A stretch of 8,112 nt of DNA from a bacterium (GCA_014845975.1 RKAN01000033.1:1-8112), one strand, 5' to 3'; positions 1 to 5,640 are shown, numbered from the stretch's first letter. Made by a program: numbers and translations. The notes: generated by a model not told the origin, from the sequence alone.

Positions 1-90
1 ATAGATTTACTAGGTTTAAAAAAGAAGCATAAGCATTTACACTATTCCAAGATAAAAAGAGTTAGTGGATTAAATTATTTGATAGTTTGA
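1..90 (+). CDS. C-terminal end of an upstream gene, product unknown (partial)
   Basis: Frame 1 is open from the window edge to a TGA stop at 88-90, giving 29 residues. They are rich in Lys and His and end in a hydrophobic stretch (NYLIV). The other two plus frames and all three minus frames contain stops here. A good plus-strand terminator follows at 136-178, which supports a gene ending at this point. I do not recognise the tail as any family, and too little is visible to assign a function. A short open frame in AT-rich DNA could also arise by chance. Confidence 0.45.
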   Translation: MDLLGLKKKHKHLHYSKIKRVSGLNYLIV

Positions 91-135
91 AAATAAAGAA
101 AACATGATTTAAGTTTTCAATAAAAATTGAACTAG

Positions 136-178
136 AGGATTGTAACCTGTAATTACAGGGAACAGTCCTTTTATTTTG
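136..178 (+). terminator. Rho-independent terminator of the upstream gene
   Basis: The outer stem AGGATTGT (136-143) pairs with ACAGTCCT (162-169) with one G-U pair. A 2x2 internal loop follows, then an inner stem CCTGT (146-150) with ACAGG (155-159) around an AATT loop. A T-rich run (169-178) comes next. A weaker 6-bp AT hairpin (192-197 with 205-210) before a T run lies further downstream and may act as a backup. Confidence 0.75.
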
Positions 179-225
179 TTTAAATTTTATCATAGTATTA
201 TCAGTACTATTTTTCAATTTAGACA

Positions 226-260
226 TATAAAAACTCATTTCTTTGATCGAGAAATGAGTT
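226..260 (-). terminator. Rho-independent terminator of rnhC
   Basis: An 11-bp perfect inverted repeat (AACTCATTTCT at 232-242, complement at 250-260) surrounds a 7-nt loop. Read on the minus strand it starts five bases after the rnhC stop codon and runs into a TTTTTATAT tract. It is therefore the terminator for the leftward gene. The two convergent genes at this edge each have their own terminator. Confidence 0.85.
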
Positions 261-265
261 GCACA

Positions 266-1201
266 TTAATTTTCTATTTTTTCTTTTATTTTTTGAGTAT
301 TTTTAAAGTTTAATTTAGCAATATTATTTAATTTTTGAATTCCATATTGTTGAACAATTTTAACTCCTATTTCATCAACAGAATCAGAAGCTCCTTTTGG
401 TAGATAAATTCCTAATTCTTTTGATAATTTATCAAATTCTTTTAAGAAAATATAACGGCTGATTAAAGAAGCACAAGCAACAGACATACATTTTGTTTCA
501 GCTTTTGTCATAAAGGTGATTTTTCGGTAAACAGAAGGAATTCCTTTTAAATAATTGAAATATATTGGTGGTTTAGCAAATTCATCAACAACAACATAAT
601 CTGTATTTGGAAACTTATTGGTTAAATCTACTAAAACTTTATTATGTAGGATTGCCTTAATTTTATTCATATTCATGCTAGAATCGTATTTTAAATTATA
701 TTCTTTATTCGTTAAAACAAAAGTAGAGTAAACAACTTTATCTAATATCTTTGGTACAATTGATAGGATTTTTTCATCGGTTAGTTTTTTAGAATCTGTA
801 ACACCTAATTCTTTTAAAAAGGAAACATCTTCTTTTTTTACATAGGCACCCGTAACAACGATAGGTCCAAAATAATCACCTGTTCCTACTTCATCACTAC
901 CAATTGTTGTAGCAAAAAATACTTTGGAATCTACTTTCTTTTCTTTAGAATCCTTTTTTTCTGAATTTTTGACGTCTAATTTATGATTGATCATTTTTTC
1001 TGTTGCTATCCAAAAATCACTCGCCAAATCTGCATCTTTTCCTTGAAAAACGATTTTACCAGATTCATAAAGTGTTACAACAGTGTCGCCATCTTGCGCT
1101 TGAAATAGGGCATAGGCAGGTGTTTTATCACGCCTTAAATCTTGGTAAAAATCATTTAATTTACTTTTTGTTTCTTCACTTACTTTAAATGAAATAGTCA
1201 T
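266..1201 (-). CDS. rnhC: Ribonuclease HIII
   Basis: This is an endonuclease that cuts the RNA strand of RNA-DNA hybrids in the cytoplasm, clearing R-loops and misplaced primers. At 311 residues it is a usual full-length RNase HIII. Residues 1-75 fit the N-terminal TBP-like substrate-binding domain (DUF3378). A Lys/Glu/Asp-rich linker (about 76-93) follows, then the RNase H-fold catalytic domain. The catalytic domain carries the IGSDEVGTGDYFGP signature with the acidic pair D103-E104 typical of type HIII, then TDSKKL (135-140), VVVDEF with D206, and TKAE with E235 before the conserved ASLISRY helix. The start is fixed by AAGGAGG six bases upstream. The gene is divergent from cvpA; in B. subtilis rnhC and the cvpA homologue yshB also lie together, with zapA between them. 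No key residue looks missing. Confidence 0.96.
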   Translation of the reverse strand: MTISFKVSEETKSKLNDFYQDLRRDKTPAYALFQAQDGDTVVTLYESGKIVFQGKDADLASDFWIATEKMINHKLDVKNSEKKDSKEKKVDSKVFFATTIGSDEVGTGDYFGPIVVTGAYVKKEDVSFLKELGVTDSKKLTDEKILSIVPKILDKVVYSTFVLTNKEYNLKYDSSMNMNKIKAILHNKVLVDLTNKFPNTDYVVVDEFAKPPIYFNYLKGIPSVYRKITFMTKAETKCMSVACASLISRYIFLKEFDKLSKELGIYLPKGASDSVDEIGVKIVQQYGIQKLNNIAKLNFKNTQKIKEKIEN

Positions 1202-1222
1202 AAAATTCCTCCTTATATACTT

Positions 1223-1252
1223 ATTTTAACATAGAATCTTCCTTTTTTTCAA
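1223..1252 (-). promoter_or_regulatory. Sigma-A-type promoter for rnhC
   Basis: On the minus strand, TTGAAA (complement of 1247-1252) is followed by an 18-base spacer and TAAAAT (complement of 1223-1228). A TG dinucleotide one base before the -10 (complement of 1229-1231) makes it an extended -10 promoter. The rnhC ribosome binding site lies just downstream. Confidence 0.6.
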
Positions 1253-1261
1253 AAAATGTAA

Positions 1262-1267
1262 TATAAT
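1262..1267 (+). promoter_or_regulatory. -10 element for the cvpA-trxA operon
   Basis: A perfect TATAAT lies 20 bases before the chosen cvpA start, with only a weak -35 match (TTCCTT near 1239-1244). It is divergent from, and overlaps the upstream part of, the rnhC promoter, so the two promoters share less than 50 bp. Confidence 0.5.
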
Positions 1268-1287
1268 TTTACTAGAAGGGAATGATA

Positions 1288-2007
1288 ATGATGAATGGTT
1301 TTGATGCAGCAATTATTCTTATTCTAATCATGGGAGCAGTTGTTGGATTTAAAAGAGGCTTTACTTACGAAGTAGTTTCGGCGATTGGATTTTTCTTAGT
1401 TTTAGTTCTTGCTTACTTTTTAAAAAATCCACTATCTGTTTTTCTATATGAACACTTACCTTTCTTTAAATTTGGAGGAATTTTTAAAGGGGTTACAGTT
1501 TTAAATATTTTTCTATATGAAGTAATTGCTTTTTTAATTGTTGCAATAGTTCTCATGTTTATTTTAAAAATTATTGAGAAAGTTACTAATTTGTTTGAAA
1601 AGTTTTTAAAATTTACATTTATTTTTTCAATTCCAAGTAAAATAGCTGGAATGATTGTAGGAATTATTGAATCTTATGTTTGGGTTTATATAATACTTTA
1701 TATTTTAAATTTACCAATGTTTGATATTCCTTTATTGCAAAAATCAAACTATAAAGATCAAATTTTAAATCATACAGTGATTTTATCAAATGCAACGGAT
1801 CGCTCTATGAAGGTAATTAATGAATTTTTAGAATTAAAAGATAAATACGAAGTTACTCCAAATGCTACAGAATTTAATCGAGAAACTTTAGATTTATTCT
1901 TAAAATATGATGTAATTACAGTTGATTCTGTTGAAACATTAAGAGATAAAGATAAACTTAAAATTGATAATTTAGATGAAATTTTAAATAAATATAAGGA
2001 GGAATAG
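1288..2007 (+). CDS. cvpA: CvpA family membrane protein
   Basis: The product is an integral inner-membrane protein of about 239 residues, of the CvpA/colicin V production family (YshB in B. subtilis). Hydrophobic segments at about residues 6-20, 28-45, 72-95 and 115-140 fit the four-helix CvpA core. The family's early GxxxGFKRGF-type turn is present after the first helix. The last 90 residues are hydrophilic and charged, probably cytoplasmic. The molecular role of CvpA proteins is poorly known; links to colicin V export and envelope stress come from enterobacteria. The open frame extends to an ATG at 1282, but AGAAGGG (1274-1280) would then touch the start codon, so 1288 (or 1291) is preferred. 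The gene ends one base before trxA and carries that gene's ribosome binding site, so the two are cotranscribed. Confidence 0.85.
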   Translation: MMNGFDAAIILILIMGAVVGFKRGFTYEVVSAIGFFLVLVLAYFLKNPLSVFLYEHLPFFKFGGIFKGVTVLNIFLYEVIAFLIVAIVLMFILKIIEKVTNLFEKFLKFTFIFSIPSKIAGMIVGIIESYVWVYIILYILNLPMFDIPLLQKSNYKDQILNHTVILSNATDRSMKVINEFLELKDKYEVTPNATEFNRETLDLFLKYDVITVDSVETLRDKDKLKIDNLDEILNKYKEE

Positions 2008-2008
2008 T

Positions 2009-2317
2009 ATGGAAATTATTCATGGAAATGAAACAAATTTTAATGATATGATACAAGATGAGCTTGTTCTTGTTGATTTTTTTGCTACATGGTGTGGACC
2101 TTGTCGTATGTTAGGCCCTGTTTTAGAAGAATTAGCAAATGACAGAAATAATATTAAAATTATAAAGATTGATATTGATGAAAGTGCTTCCTTAGCGAAG
2201 TCTTATGGAATTATGTCAGTACCAACTTTATTACTTTTTAAAAATGGAAAGTTAGTGAATCAAAGAAGTGGGTTTATGCCAAAAGAAGAACTTACAAATT
2301 GGATTGAGGAAAATTAG
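2009..2317 (+). CDS. trxA: Thioredoxin
   Basis: This is a small cytoplasmic dithiol-disulfide oxidoreductase that reduces protein disulfides and is itself recharged by thioredoxin reductase. The 102-residue protein is one complete thioredoxin fold. It has the canonical WCGPC active site (W28-C32), the buried acid D23 before the FFATW strand, and the cis-proline P72 in MSVPT. The C-terminal FKNG and SGF segments are also typical. The start follows a perfect AAGGAGG (1996-2002) six bases upstream, inside the end of cvpA. A terminator begins right after the stop, so the operon ends here. It is a standard thioredoxin with no extra domain or signal peptide. It may or may not be the only thioredoxin in the genome. 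Confidence 0.95.
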   Translation: MEIIHGNETNFNDMIQDELVLVDFFATWCGPCRMLGPVLEELANDRNNIKIIKIDIDESASLAKSYGIMSVPTLLLFKNGKLVNQRSGFMPKEELTNWIEEN

Positions 2318-2338
2318 AAGAGTGCAAACTCTTTTTTT
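2318..2338 (+). terminator. Terminator of the cvpA-trxA operon
   Basis: AAGAGT (2318-2323) pairs with ACTCTT (2328-2333) around a GCAA tetraloop of GNRA type, followed by a run of seven T. The hairpin begins on the base after the trxA stop codon. Confidence 0.85.
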
Positions 2339-2376
2339 ACTTTGTTTTATAAATTGAAATATTGTTTTTTTATCGA

Positions 2377-2405
2377 CATTTTATCTTCTAACATTATTAT
2401 ATAAT
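2377..2405 (+). promoter_or_regulatory. Promoter of spoIIP, sigma class unresolved
   Basis: TATATAAT (2398-2405) contains a perfect sigma-A -10 (TATAAT, 2400-2405), but no good -35 lies at the right distance. Read as a sigma-E promoter, CATTTT (2377-2382), a 15-base spacer and TATATAAT give 5/6 and 6/8 matches to CATATT and CATACAAT. SpoIIP is sigma-E controlled in B. subtilis, which favours the second reading. AT-rich DNA makes chance matches likely. Confidence 0.4.
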
Positions 2406-2422
2406 TCTATTGGGTGATACTT

Positions 2423-3397
2423 ATGAAACGATTTAAAGCAAAAAAAAATAATAAAATATCTAAAATTGTAATCAGTTTTGTTATTATAATGGTGGCTTAT
2501 TTTTTTACTACCAAGATATTATTTAAATTAAAACTAACAAGTTCCAATGAAGAGTTCATCATGGAAATGTTGAAAGATTCAAATCATCATGTTTTATATG
2601 ATGATAAAAATAATCGTTATTCCAATAAAATATTGAAAATGATTTTAAACTTTGATTTAAAAAATCCAAAATCAATTTTGAATTCATTTTTTCAATATGA
2701 AACAAAAAACGAATCAAATGATGCTGATGAAGTAACGGATGATCACTTAACCGATTATATTAATGATCCAGATTCTACAGTGATTAATGATCCAGTTGTT
2801 TATATTTATAATACTCATCAACTAGAAAGCTATAATTTAGATAATTATGCAGAATATAACATTACTCCAAATGTCCAAATGGCCGCTTACCTTTTAAAAG
2901 GACTATTAAATCAATCAGGAATTCATACAATTGTAGAAACTGCAAATATAAATGATTTTTTATCATTAAATGGCTGGAATTATGCAAGTAGCTATAAAGC
3001 AAGTCGTTATTTTTTAGAAAATGCAATCAGTGAAAATCCTAATTTAAAATTAATGATTGATTTACATCGAGATTCTATTCCAAGGGATAAATCAACAGTT
3101 ACCATTGATAATAAAAACTATGCAAAAGTGTTATTTGTAGTTGGAACAGAATATGAAGGTTATGAACAAAACCTTTCCTTGGCGAATACTTTAAATGATC
3201 AAATAAAAAGCAAATATCCTAATTTATCTAGAGGAGTTATTACAAAAGGTGGCCCGGGAGTAAACGGAGTATATAACCAAGATTTAAGTCATAATATAGT
3301 ATTAATAGAATGTGGGGGTAACGAAAATACAATTGATGAAGTAATGAATACCATGTTAGTTTTAAGAGAAACTATCAAAGAATATCTTGGGGTGTAA
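2423..3397 (+). CDS. spoIIP: Stage II sporulation protein P (septal/engulfment peptidoglycan hydrolase)
   Basis: SpoIIP is an N-acetylmuramoyl-L-alanine amidase and endopeptidase. In B. subtilis it works with SpoIID and SpoIIM at the septum to thin peptidoglycan and drive engulfment of the forespore. The 324-residue product has a basic N-terminus, one membrane anchor (about 15-33), an acidic low-complexity linker (about 87-118), then the zinc-amidase domain. That domain shows NTHQLESY with H132 and E135, the hallmark DLHRD (213-217) with H215, and IECGGNENT with E296. These are the SpoIIP/amidase_3-like metal and catalytic positions. The NTHQLE version is a mild variant of the more usual HTHxxE. 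ATG 2423 is chosen because GGGTGAT (2412-2418) sits directly before it; the longer GTG start at 2414 would lie inside that site. Neither SpoIID nor SpoIIM is encoded in the window. Confidence 0.95.
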   Translation: MKRFKAKKNNKISKIVISFVIIMVAYFFTTKILFKLKLTSSNEEFIMEMLKDSNHHVLYDDKNNRYSNKILKMILNFDLKNPKSILNSFFQYETKNESNDADEVTDDHLTDYINDPDSTVINDPVVYIYNTHQLESYNLDNYAEYNITPNVQMAAYLLKGLLNQSGIHTIVETANINDFLSLNGWNYASSYKASRYFLENAISENPNLKLMIDLHRDSIPRDKSTVTIDNKNYAKVLFVVGTEYEGYEQNLSLANTLNDQIKSKYPNLSRGVITKGGPGVNGVYNQDLSHNIVLIECGGNENTIDEVMNTMLVLRETIKEYLGV

Positions 3398-3399
3398 TT

Positions 3400-3756
3400 A
3401 TGGATGATAAAGAAAAAAAGAAAAGAAAAATTTTTAATAAAGTAATGAGTCGAATTTTTTTAGGATTACTTGTTGGATTTATTGCATTATATGTTTCAGA
3501 AGCAACTGGATACTATGAATTTGAACAACATAAAAAAGTAACATTAACGAGTGAAAAAATAAAACAATTTGAAAATGATGTTGCTAATGGAAAAAATATT
3601 GATATCAGGGATTATGTAGAAGAAAAAGAAATTAGTTATCAAAATAACGCTTCCACAATTGGAGTAACTTTATCAGAGCAAATCGGAAATATTGTATCCG
3701 GCGGTTTAGAATCTACATTTAATTTTTTAGGACAATTATTAGAAGGTAAAAAATGA
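3400..3756 (+). CDS. Small membrane protein coupled to spoIIP, unknown function
   Basis: This 118-residue protein begins two bases after the spoIIP stop, with its ribosome binding site (GGGGTG) inside the end of spoIIP. The two are almost certainly cotranscribed and translationally coupled. It has a very basic N-terminus (DDKEKKKRK), one transmembrane helix (about 18-33), then a probably extracytoplasmic charged region (about 45-75) with a FENDVANGKNIDIRDYV motif. The C-terminal segment (about 83-115) is amphipathic or weakly hydrophobic. In B. subtilis another small membrane protein, YqxA, also follows spoIIP; I see a shared position but no convincing sequence match. A role with SpoIIP in engulfment is inferred from the operon alone. 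No enzyme motif is visible. Confidence 0.85.
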   Translation: MDDKEKKKRKIFNKVMSRIFLGLLVGFIALYVSEATGYYEFEQHKKVTLTSEKIKQFENDVANGKNIDIRDYVEEKEISYQNNASTIGVTLSEQIGNIVSGGLESTFNFLGQLLEGKK

Positions 3757-3779
3757 AACTTTAATCTTACAGTTTCTTG

Positions 3780-3807
3780 TCATATAAATTTTAATTCATC
3801 ATATTCT
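3780..3807 (+). promoter_or_regulatory. Candidate sigma-E promoter of spoIIIAH
   Basis: TCATATA (3780-3786, preceded by G) matches the sigma-E -35 (KMATATT) except at the last base. It is followed by a 13-base spacer and CATATTCT (3800-3807), close to the -10 CATACAnT. Transcription would start near 3814, leaving room for the AGGAGGG ribosome binding site (3823-3829). SpoIIIAH is a sigma-E gene in B. subtilis, which agrees. Confidence 0.45.
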
Positions 3808-3834
3808 TAATTAGAAAATACCAGGAGGGATATA

Positions 3835-4329
3835 ATGATTAATAAAAAAAATATTTGGTTTTTGACATTATTTAGTTTGATATTGGTATTAAGTGTTTAC
3901 TATATTACAATGCCATCAGAGCTACTATTAACGAATTTTAAAGGAGACACAACAGATTCTACAGAGCCTACCGCTACTATAGAAGAAAGTAGTGTATTAG
4001 CAGCACTAAAAGTAGAAGAAGAAGAAAAAAGATTAGAAGAATTAGATAGTTTGAAATTAATATTAACGGATGCAAAATCATCTGTTGATGAAAAGAATAA
4101 GGCATTTGAAAAAATGAAATCTCTAGATATTAATAAAGCGGATGAGGCAAAATTAGAAGAAAAGATTAAAACAGAATTTAATTTTGAAAGTTTTGTTAAA
4201 ATCGATGGAGATAAAATTAAAATTGTTGTAGATAGTGATAAAAAAGATACTAGTACAGCAAATAAAATTATGAGATCGATTCAAAGTAATTATGATAAAA
4301 AAATGTATATTACAGTTGAGTTCAAATAA
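3835..4329 (+). CDS. spoIIIAH: Stage III sporulation protein AH (SpoIIIAH-like)
   Basis: SpoIIIAH is a mother-cell membrane protein. In B. subtilis its outer domain binds SpoIIQ from the forespore, forming rings of the channel that keeps the engulfed forespore active. The 164-residue product starts with the typical short basic end and single anchor, NKKNIWFLTLFSL to YYIT (residues 3-25). A Ser/Thr/Glu linker and a Glu/Lys-rich helical region (about 55-115) follow. The final 50 residues look like the ring-building (YscJ/FliF-type) fold: strand KIKIVVDSDK, helix TANKIMRSI, strand MYITVEFK. It is shorter than the roughly 218-residue B. subtilis protein, mainly in the linker. A strong AGGAGGG precedes ATG 3835. 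No other spoIIIA genes adjoin it, so it is detached from any spoIIIAA-AG operon within this window. Confidence 0.88.
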   Translation: MINKKNIWFLTLFSLILVLSVYYITMPSELLLTNFKGDTTDSTEPTATIEESSVLAALKVEEEEKRLEELDSLKLILTDAKSSVDEKNKAFEKMKSLDINKADEAKLEEKIKTEFNFESFVKIDGDKIKIVVDSDKKDTSTANKIMRSIQSNYDKKMYITVEFK

Positions 4330-4344
4330 AAAGTAGGCTAAAGC

Positions 4345-4428
4345 GTTCACGATTTTAAGATACTCACATAGAATACTATGAGTTAATATAAAGCCACCCA
4401 ACTTAGGAAGTGAGGGAAATCCGTGAGC
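4345..4428 (+). promoter_or_regulatory. Foldable leader of gerE covering its RBS and start codon
   Basis: GTTCACG plus ATTTT (4345-4356) can pair with 4416-4428, forming a stem of about 12 bp with one bulged C and two G-U pairs. This stem closes over two inner hairpins. The first is ACTCA..TAG (4362-4371) with CTATGAGT (4376-4383) around AATA. The second is CCC-ACTT (4397-4404) with AAGT-GGG (4408-4416) around AGG. The GTG start codon (4423-4425) and the GAGGG ribosome binding site (4412-4416) would both be paired. The segment is visibly richer in G and C than its surroundings. It matches no riboswitch class I know: AAAGCCA recalls part of the c-di-GMP-I aptamer, but GCAAACC is absent. The fold was made by hand, with no energy or covariation test. 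Confidence 0.4.
4348..4375 (+). promoter_or_regulatory. Candidate sigma-K promoter of gerE
   Basis: CATAGAATA (4367-4375) matches the sigma-K -10 consensus CATAnnnTA exactly. CACG (4348-4351) resembles the minimal mACm -35, though the 15-base spacer is one base short of the usual 16-17. gerE is sigma-K dependent in B. subtilis. If this promoter is used, transcription starts near 4382 and the outer stem of the leader fold cannot form. Confidence 0.4.
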
Positions 4429-4629
4429 AAAAAGATCTTAACGAAGCGTGAACGTGAAGTATTTGAATTACTAATTCAAAATAAAACAACTGTAGAAATA
4501 GCCGAAGAACTTCATATTAGTGAAAAAACTGTAAGAAATCATATTTCAAACTCTATGCAAAAGTTAGGCGTTAAAGGTAGAGCAAGCGCTGTCATAGAAC
4601 TTTTAAAACTTGGTGAATTATCCATATAA
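4423..4629 (+). CDS. gerE: Spore-maturation transcription factor GerE
   Basis: GerE is the last mother-cell regulator of sporulation in B. subtilis, activating and repressing sigma-K genes for spore coat and cortex. The 68-residue product consists only of a LuxR/FixJ-type helix-turn-helix domain. Its motifs LTKREREVFELL (6-17), IAEELHISEKTVRNHIS (26-42) and MQKLGVKGR (45-53) closely match what I recall of B. subtilis GerE, which is a few residues longer at the N-terminus. The recognition helix is at about 33-43. There is no receiver or ligand domain, as expected for GerE. The start is GTG, with GAGGG (4412-4416) six bases upstream. Its leader has a sigma-K-like -10 and can fold over the start. 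A terminator follows at once, separating it from gerM. Confidence 0.93.
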   Translation: MSKKILTKREREVFELLIQNKTTVEIAEELHISEKTVRNHISNSMQKLGVKGRASAVIELLKLGELSI

Positions 4630-4630
4630 A

Positions 4631-4653
4631 GTCGCATGAATATGCGATTTTTT
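4631..4653 (+). terminator. Terminator of gerE
   Basis: TCGCAT (4632-4637) pairs with ATGCGA (4642-4647) around a GAAT loop, followed by six T. The hairpin starts two bases after the gerE stop codon. Confidence 0.85.
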
Positions 4654-4667
4654 GAATATCATATATT
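4638..4667 (+). promoter_or_regulatory. Candidate sigma-E-like promoter of gerM
   Basis: GAATATG (4638-4644) matches the sigma-E -35 KMATATT at 6 of 7 positions. A 15-base spacer follows, then CATATATT (4660-4667), which matches CATACAnT at six of seven fixed positions. gerM is a sigma-E gene in B. subtilis. Two cautions apply: the -35 lies inside the gerE terminator, and the -10 abuts the gerM AGGTGAT site, so a normal start point would clip that site. Confidence 0.3.
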
Positions 4668-4677
4668 AGGTGATTTT

Positions 4678-5640
4678 ATGTTAAAGAGGATGTTTACTAA
4701 AAAAATATGCTTGATGGCAGCTGTTATTTTTAGTTTAACTTTAGTATATTTAATTCCAGAGAAGCCATCAGAGTTAGAGGTTAAACAAGAATTAGAATAT
4801 GTAAATAAAGAAGCTACGAAAAGTGTTATTTATTTATTGGATTCTAGTAATTATTTAGCTCGTACTATGGTTGTAACAACGAATCAGGAAATTGAAAAAA
4901 AAGCAAAAGAATTATTAGAAATTTTGATCCGTGACGGAAAAGGAGAAAGTAAAATTCCTAGTGGTTTTCAATCGATTATCTCTAGTGATACAAAAGTAAA
5001 AAGTTTAAAGTTTGAAAATGGATTAATGAAAGTTGATTTTTCAAAAGAATTATTAGATACAAATGTTGATCAAGAAGAAAAGGTAATTGAGGCAATTGTT
5101 TATACTTTAACGAGTATCGAAACAGTAGATAAAGTAATTATCTATGTAGAAGGAGAAATATTATCAAAACTTCCTAAAACAGGGATTCATTTGCCTAGTA
5201 CTTTAGATAAAAGCTATGGAATTAATAAAGAATACCATATTTCTTCTTATAAAGATATTAATAAGGTAACTGTATACTATGTCAGCAAGTATAACAATGA
5301 TACTTACTATGTTCCCGTTACCAAATATTTAAATGATGACCGTGATAAAATCAAAATTATTGTTGATGAGTTAGCAGGAAGCTACTTGTATAGTAATAGT
5401 TTAATGAGCTTTTTAAATAATAATACACTCTTGTTATCCTCAGAAATTAATGATAATGCACTTTCTCTTGTATTCAATCAATATATCTTAAATGATCAAA
5501 CTTCTAAAAATATTTTAGAAGAGGTTATTTATACAATTAGTTTGTCAGTTGGAGCAAATTATGAAGTAGATCAGGTTATTTTTAATGTGGAAGATGAAGA
5601 AATTTGCAAAAGTGTGATCAAAACTATTGAAAACTTTTAA
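4678..5640 (+). CDS. gerM: GerM, sporulation/germination protein with two GerMN domains
   Basis: In B. subtilis GerM is needed for sporulation and germination and helps assemble the base of the SpoIIIA-SpoIIQ complex in the intermembrane space. The 320-residue product has a basic N-terminus, a membrane helix (about 10-26) and two tandem GerMN domains (about 48-160 and 195-308). Each has the family's pattern: an extracytoplasmic strand (VIYLLDSSNYL; VTVYYVSKYN), a helix followed by a short loop, a GLMKVDFSKEL-like or ALSLVFNQYI strand, and a helix then a VDKVIIYVEGE or VDQVIFNVEDE strand. B. subtilis GerM is a lipoprotein; here the only early Cys (C11) is not in a lipobox, so the anchor is probably the helix itself. 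ATG 4678 follows AGGTGAT (4668-4674); a longer frame from 4636 starts within the gerE terminator. Proximity to spoIIIAH fits a shared role. Confidence 0.92.
   Translation: MLKRMFTKKICLMAAVIFSLTLVYLIPEKPSELEVKQELEYVNKEATKSVIYLLDSSNYLARTMVVTTNQEIEKKAKELLEILIRDGKGESKIPSGFQSIISSDTKVKSLKFENGLMKVDFSKELLDTNVDQEEKVIEAIVYTLTSIETVDKVIIYVEGEILSKLPKTGIHLPSTLDKSYGINKEYHISSYKDINKVTVYYVSKYNNDTYYVPVTKYLNDDRDKIKIIVDELAGSYLYSNSLMSFLNNNTLLLSSEINDNALSLVFNQYILNDQTSKNILEEVIYTISLSVGANYEVDQVIFNVEDEEICKSVIKTIENF

Noticed and set aside
88..90. TGA read as Trp (Mycoplasma code)
   Set aside because: Clear Trp positions such as WCGPC in thioredoxin and QWHPES in the hydrolase use TGG, and no gene has an internal in-frame TGA. 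The standard code fits.
116..131. TTCAAT-AAAA-ATTGAA hairpin after the first partial gene
   Set aside because: Short AT-only style stem without a following T run; the stronger hairpin at 136-178 explains termination.
1003..1188. Plus-strand open frame of 61 codons inside rnhC
   Set aside because: It is antisense to a clear RNase HIII gene, has no good ribosome binding site and its sequence resembles nothing; it is a shadow frame.
3755..3776. GAAACT...AGTTTC hairpin after the small membrane protein gene as a terminator
   Set aside because: A 6-bp stem with a 10-base loop and no T run is too weak to call; no clear terminator is seen between 3756 and spoIIIAH.
4153..4401. Minus-strand open frame of 82 codons over the end of spoIIIAH and the gerE leader
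   Set aside because: Phe/Ile/Asn-rich translation opposite a real gene, with no ribosome binding site; chance frame in AT-rich DNA.
4381..4428. Cyclic di-GMP-I riboswitch before gerE, suggested by AAAGCCA
   Set aside because: The conserved GCAAACC segment and the receptor-tetraloop elements of that class are absent, so only the general shape remains.
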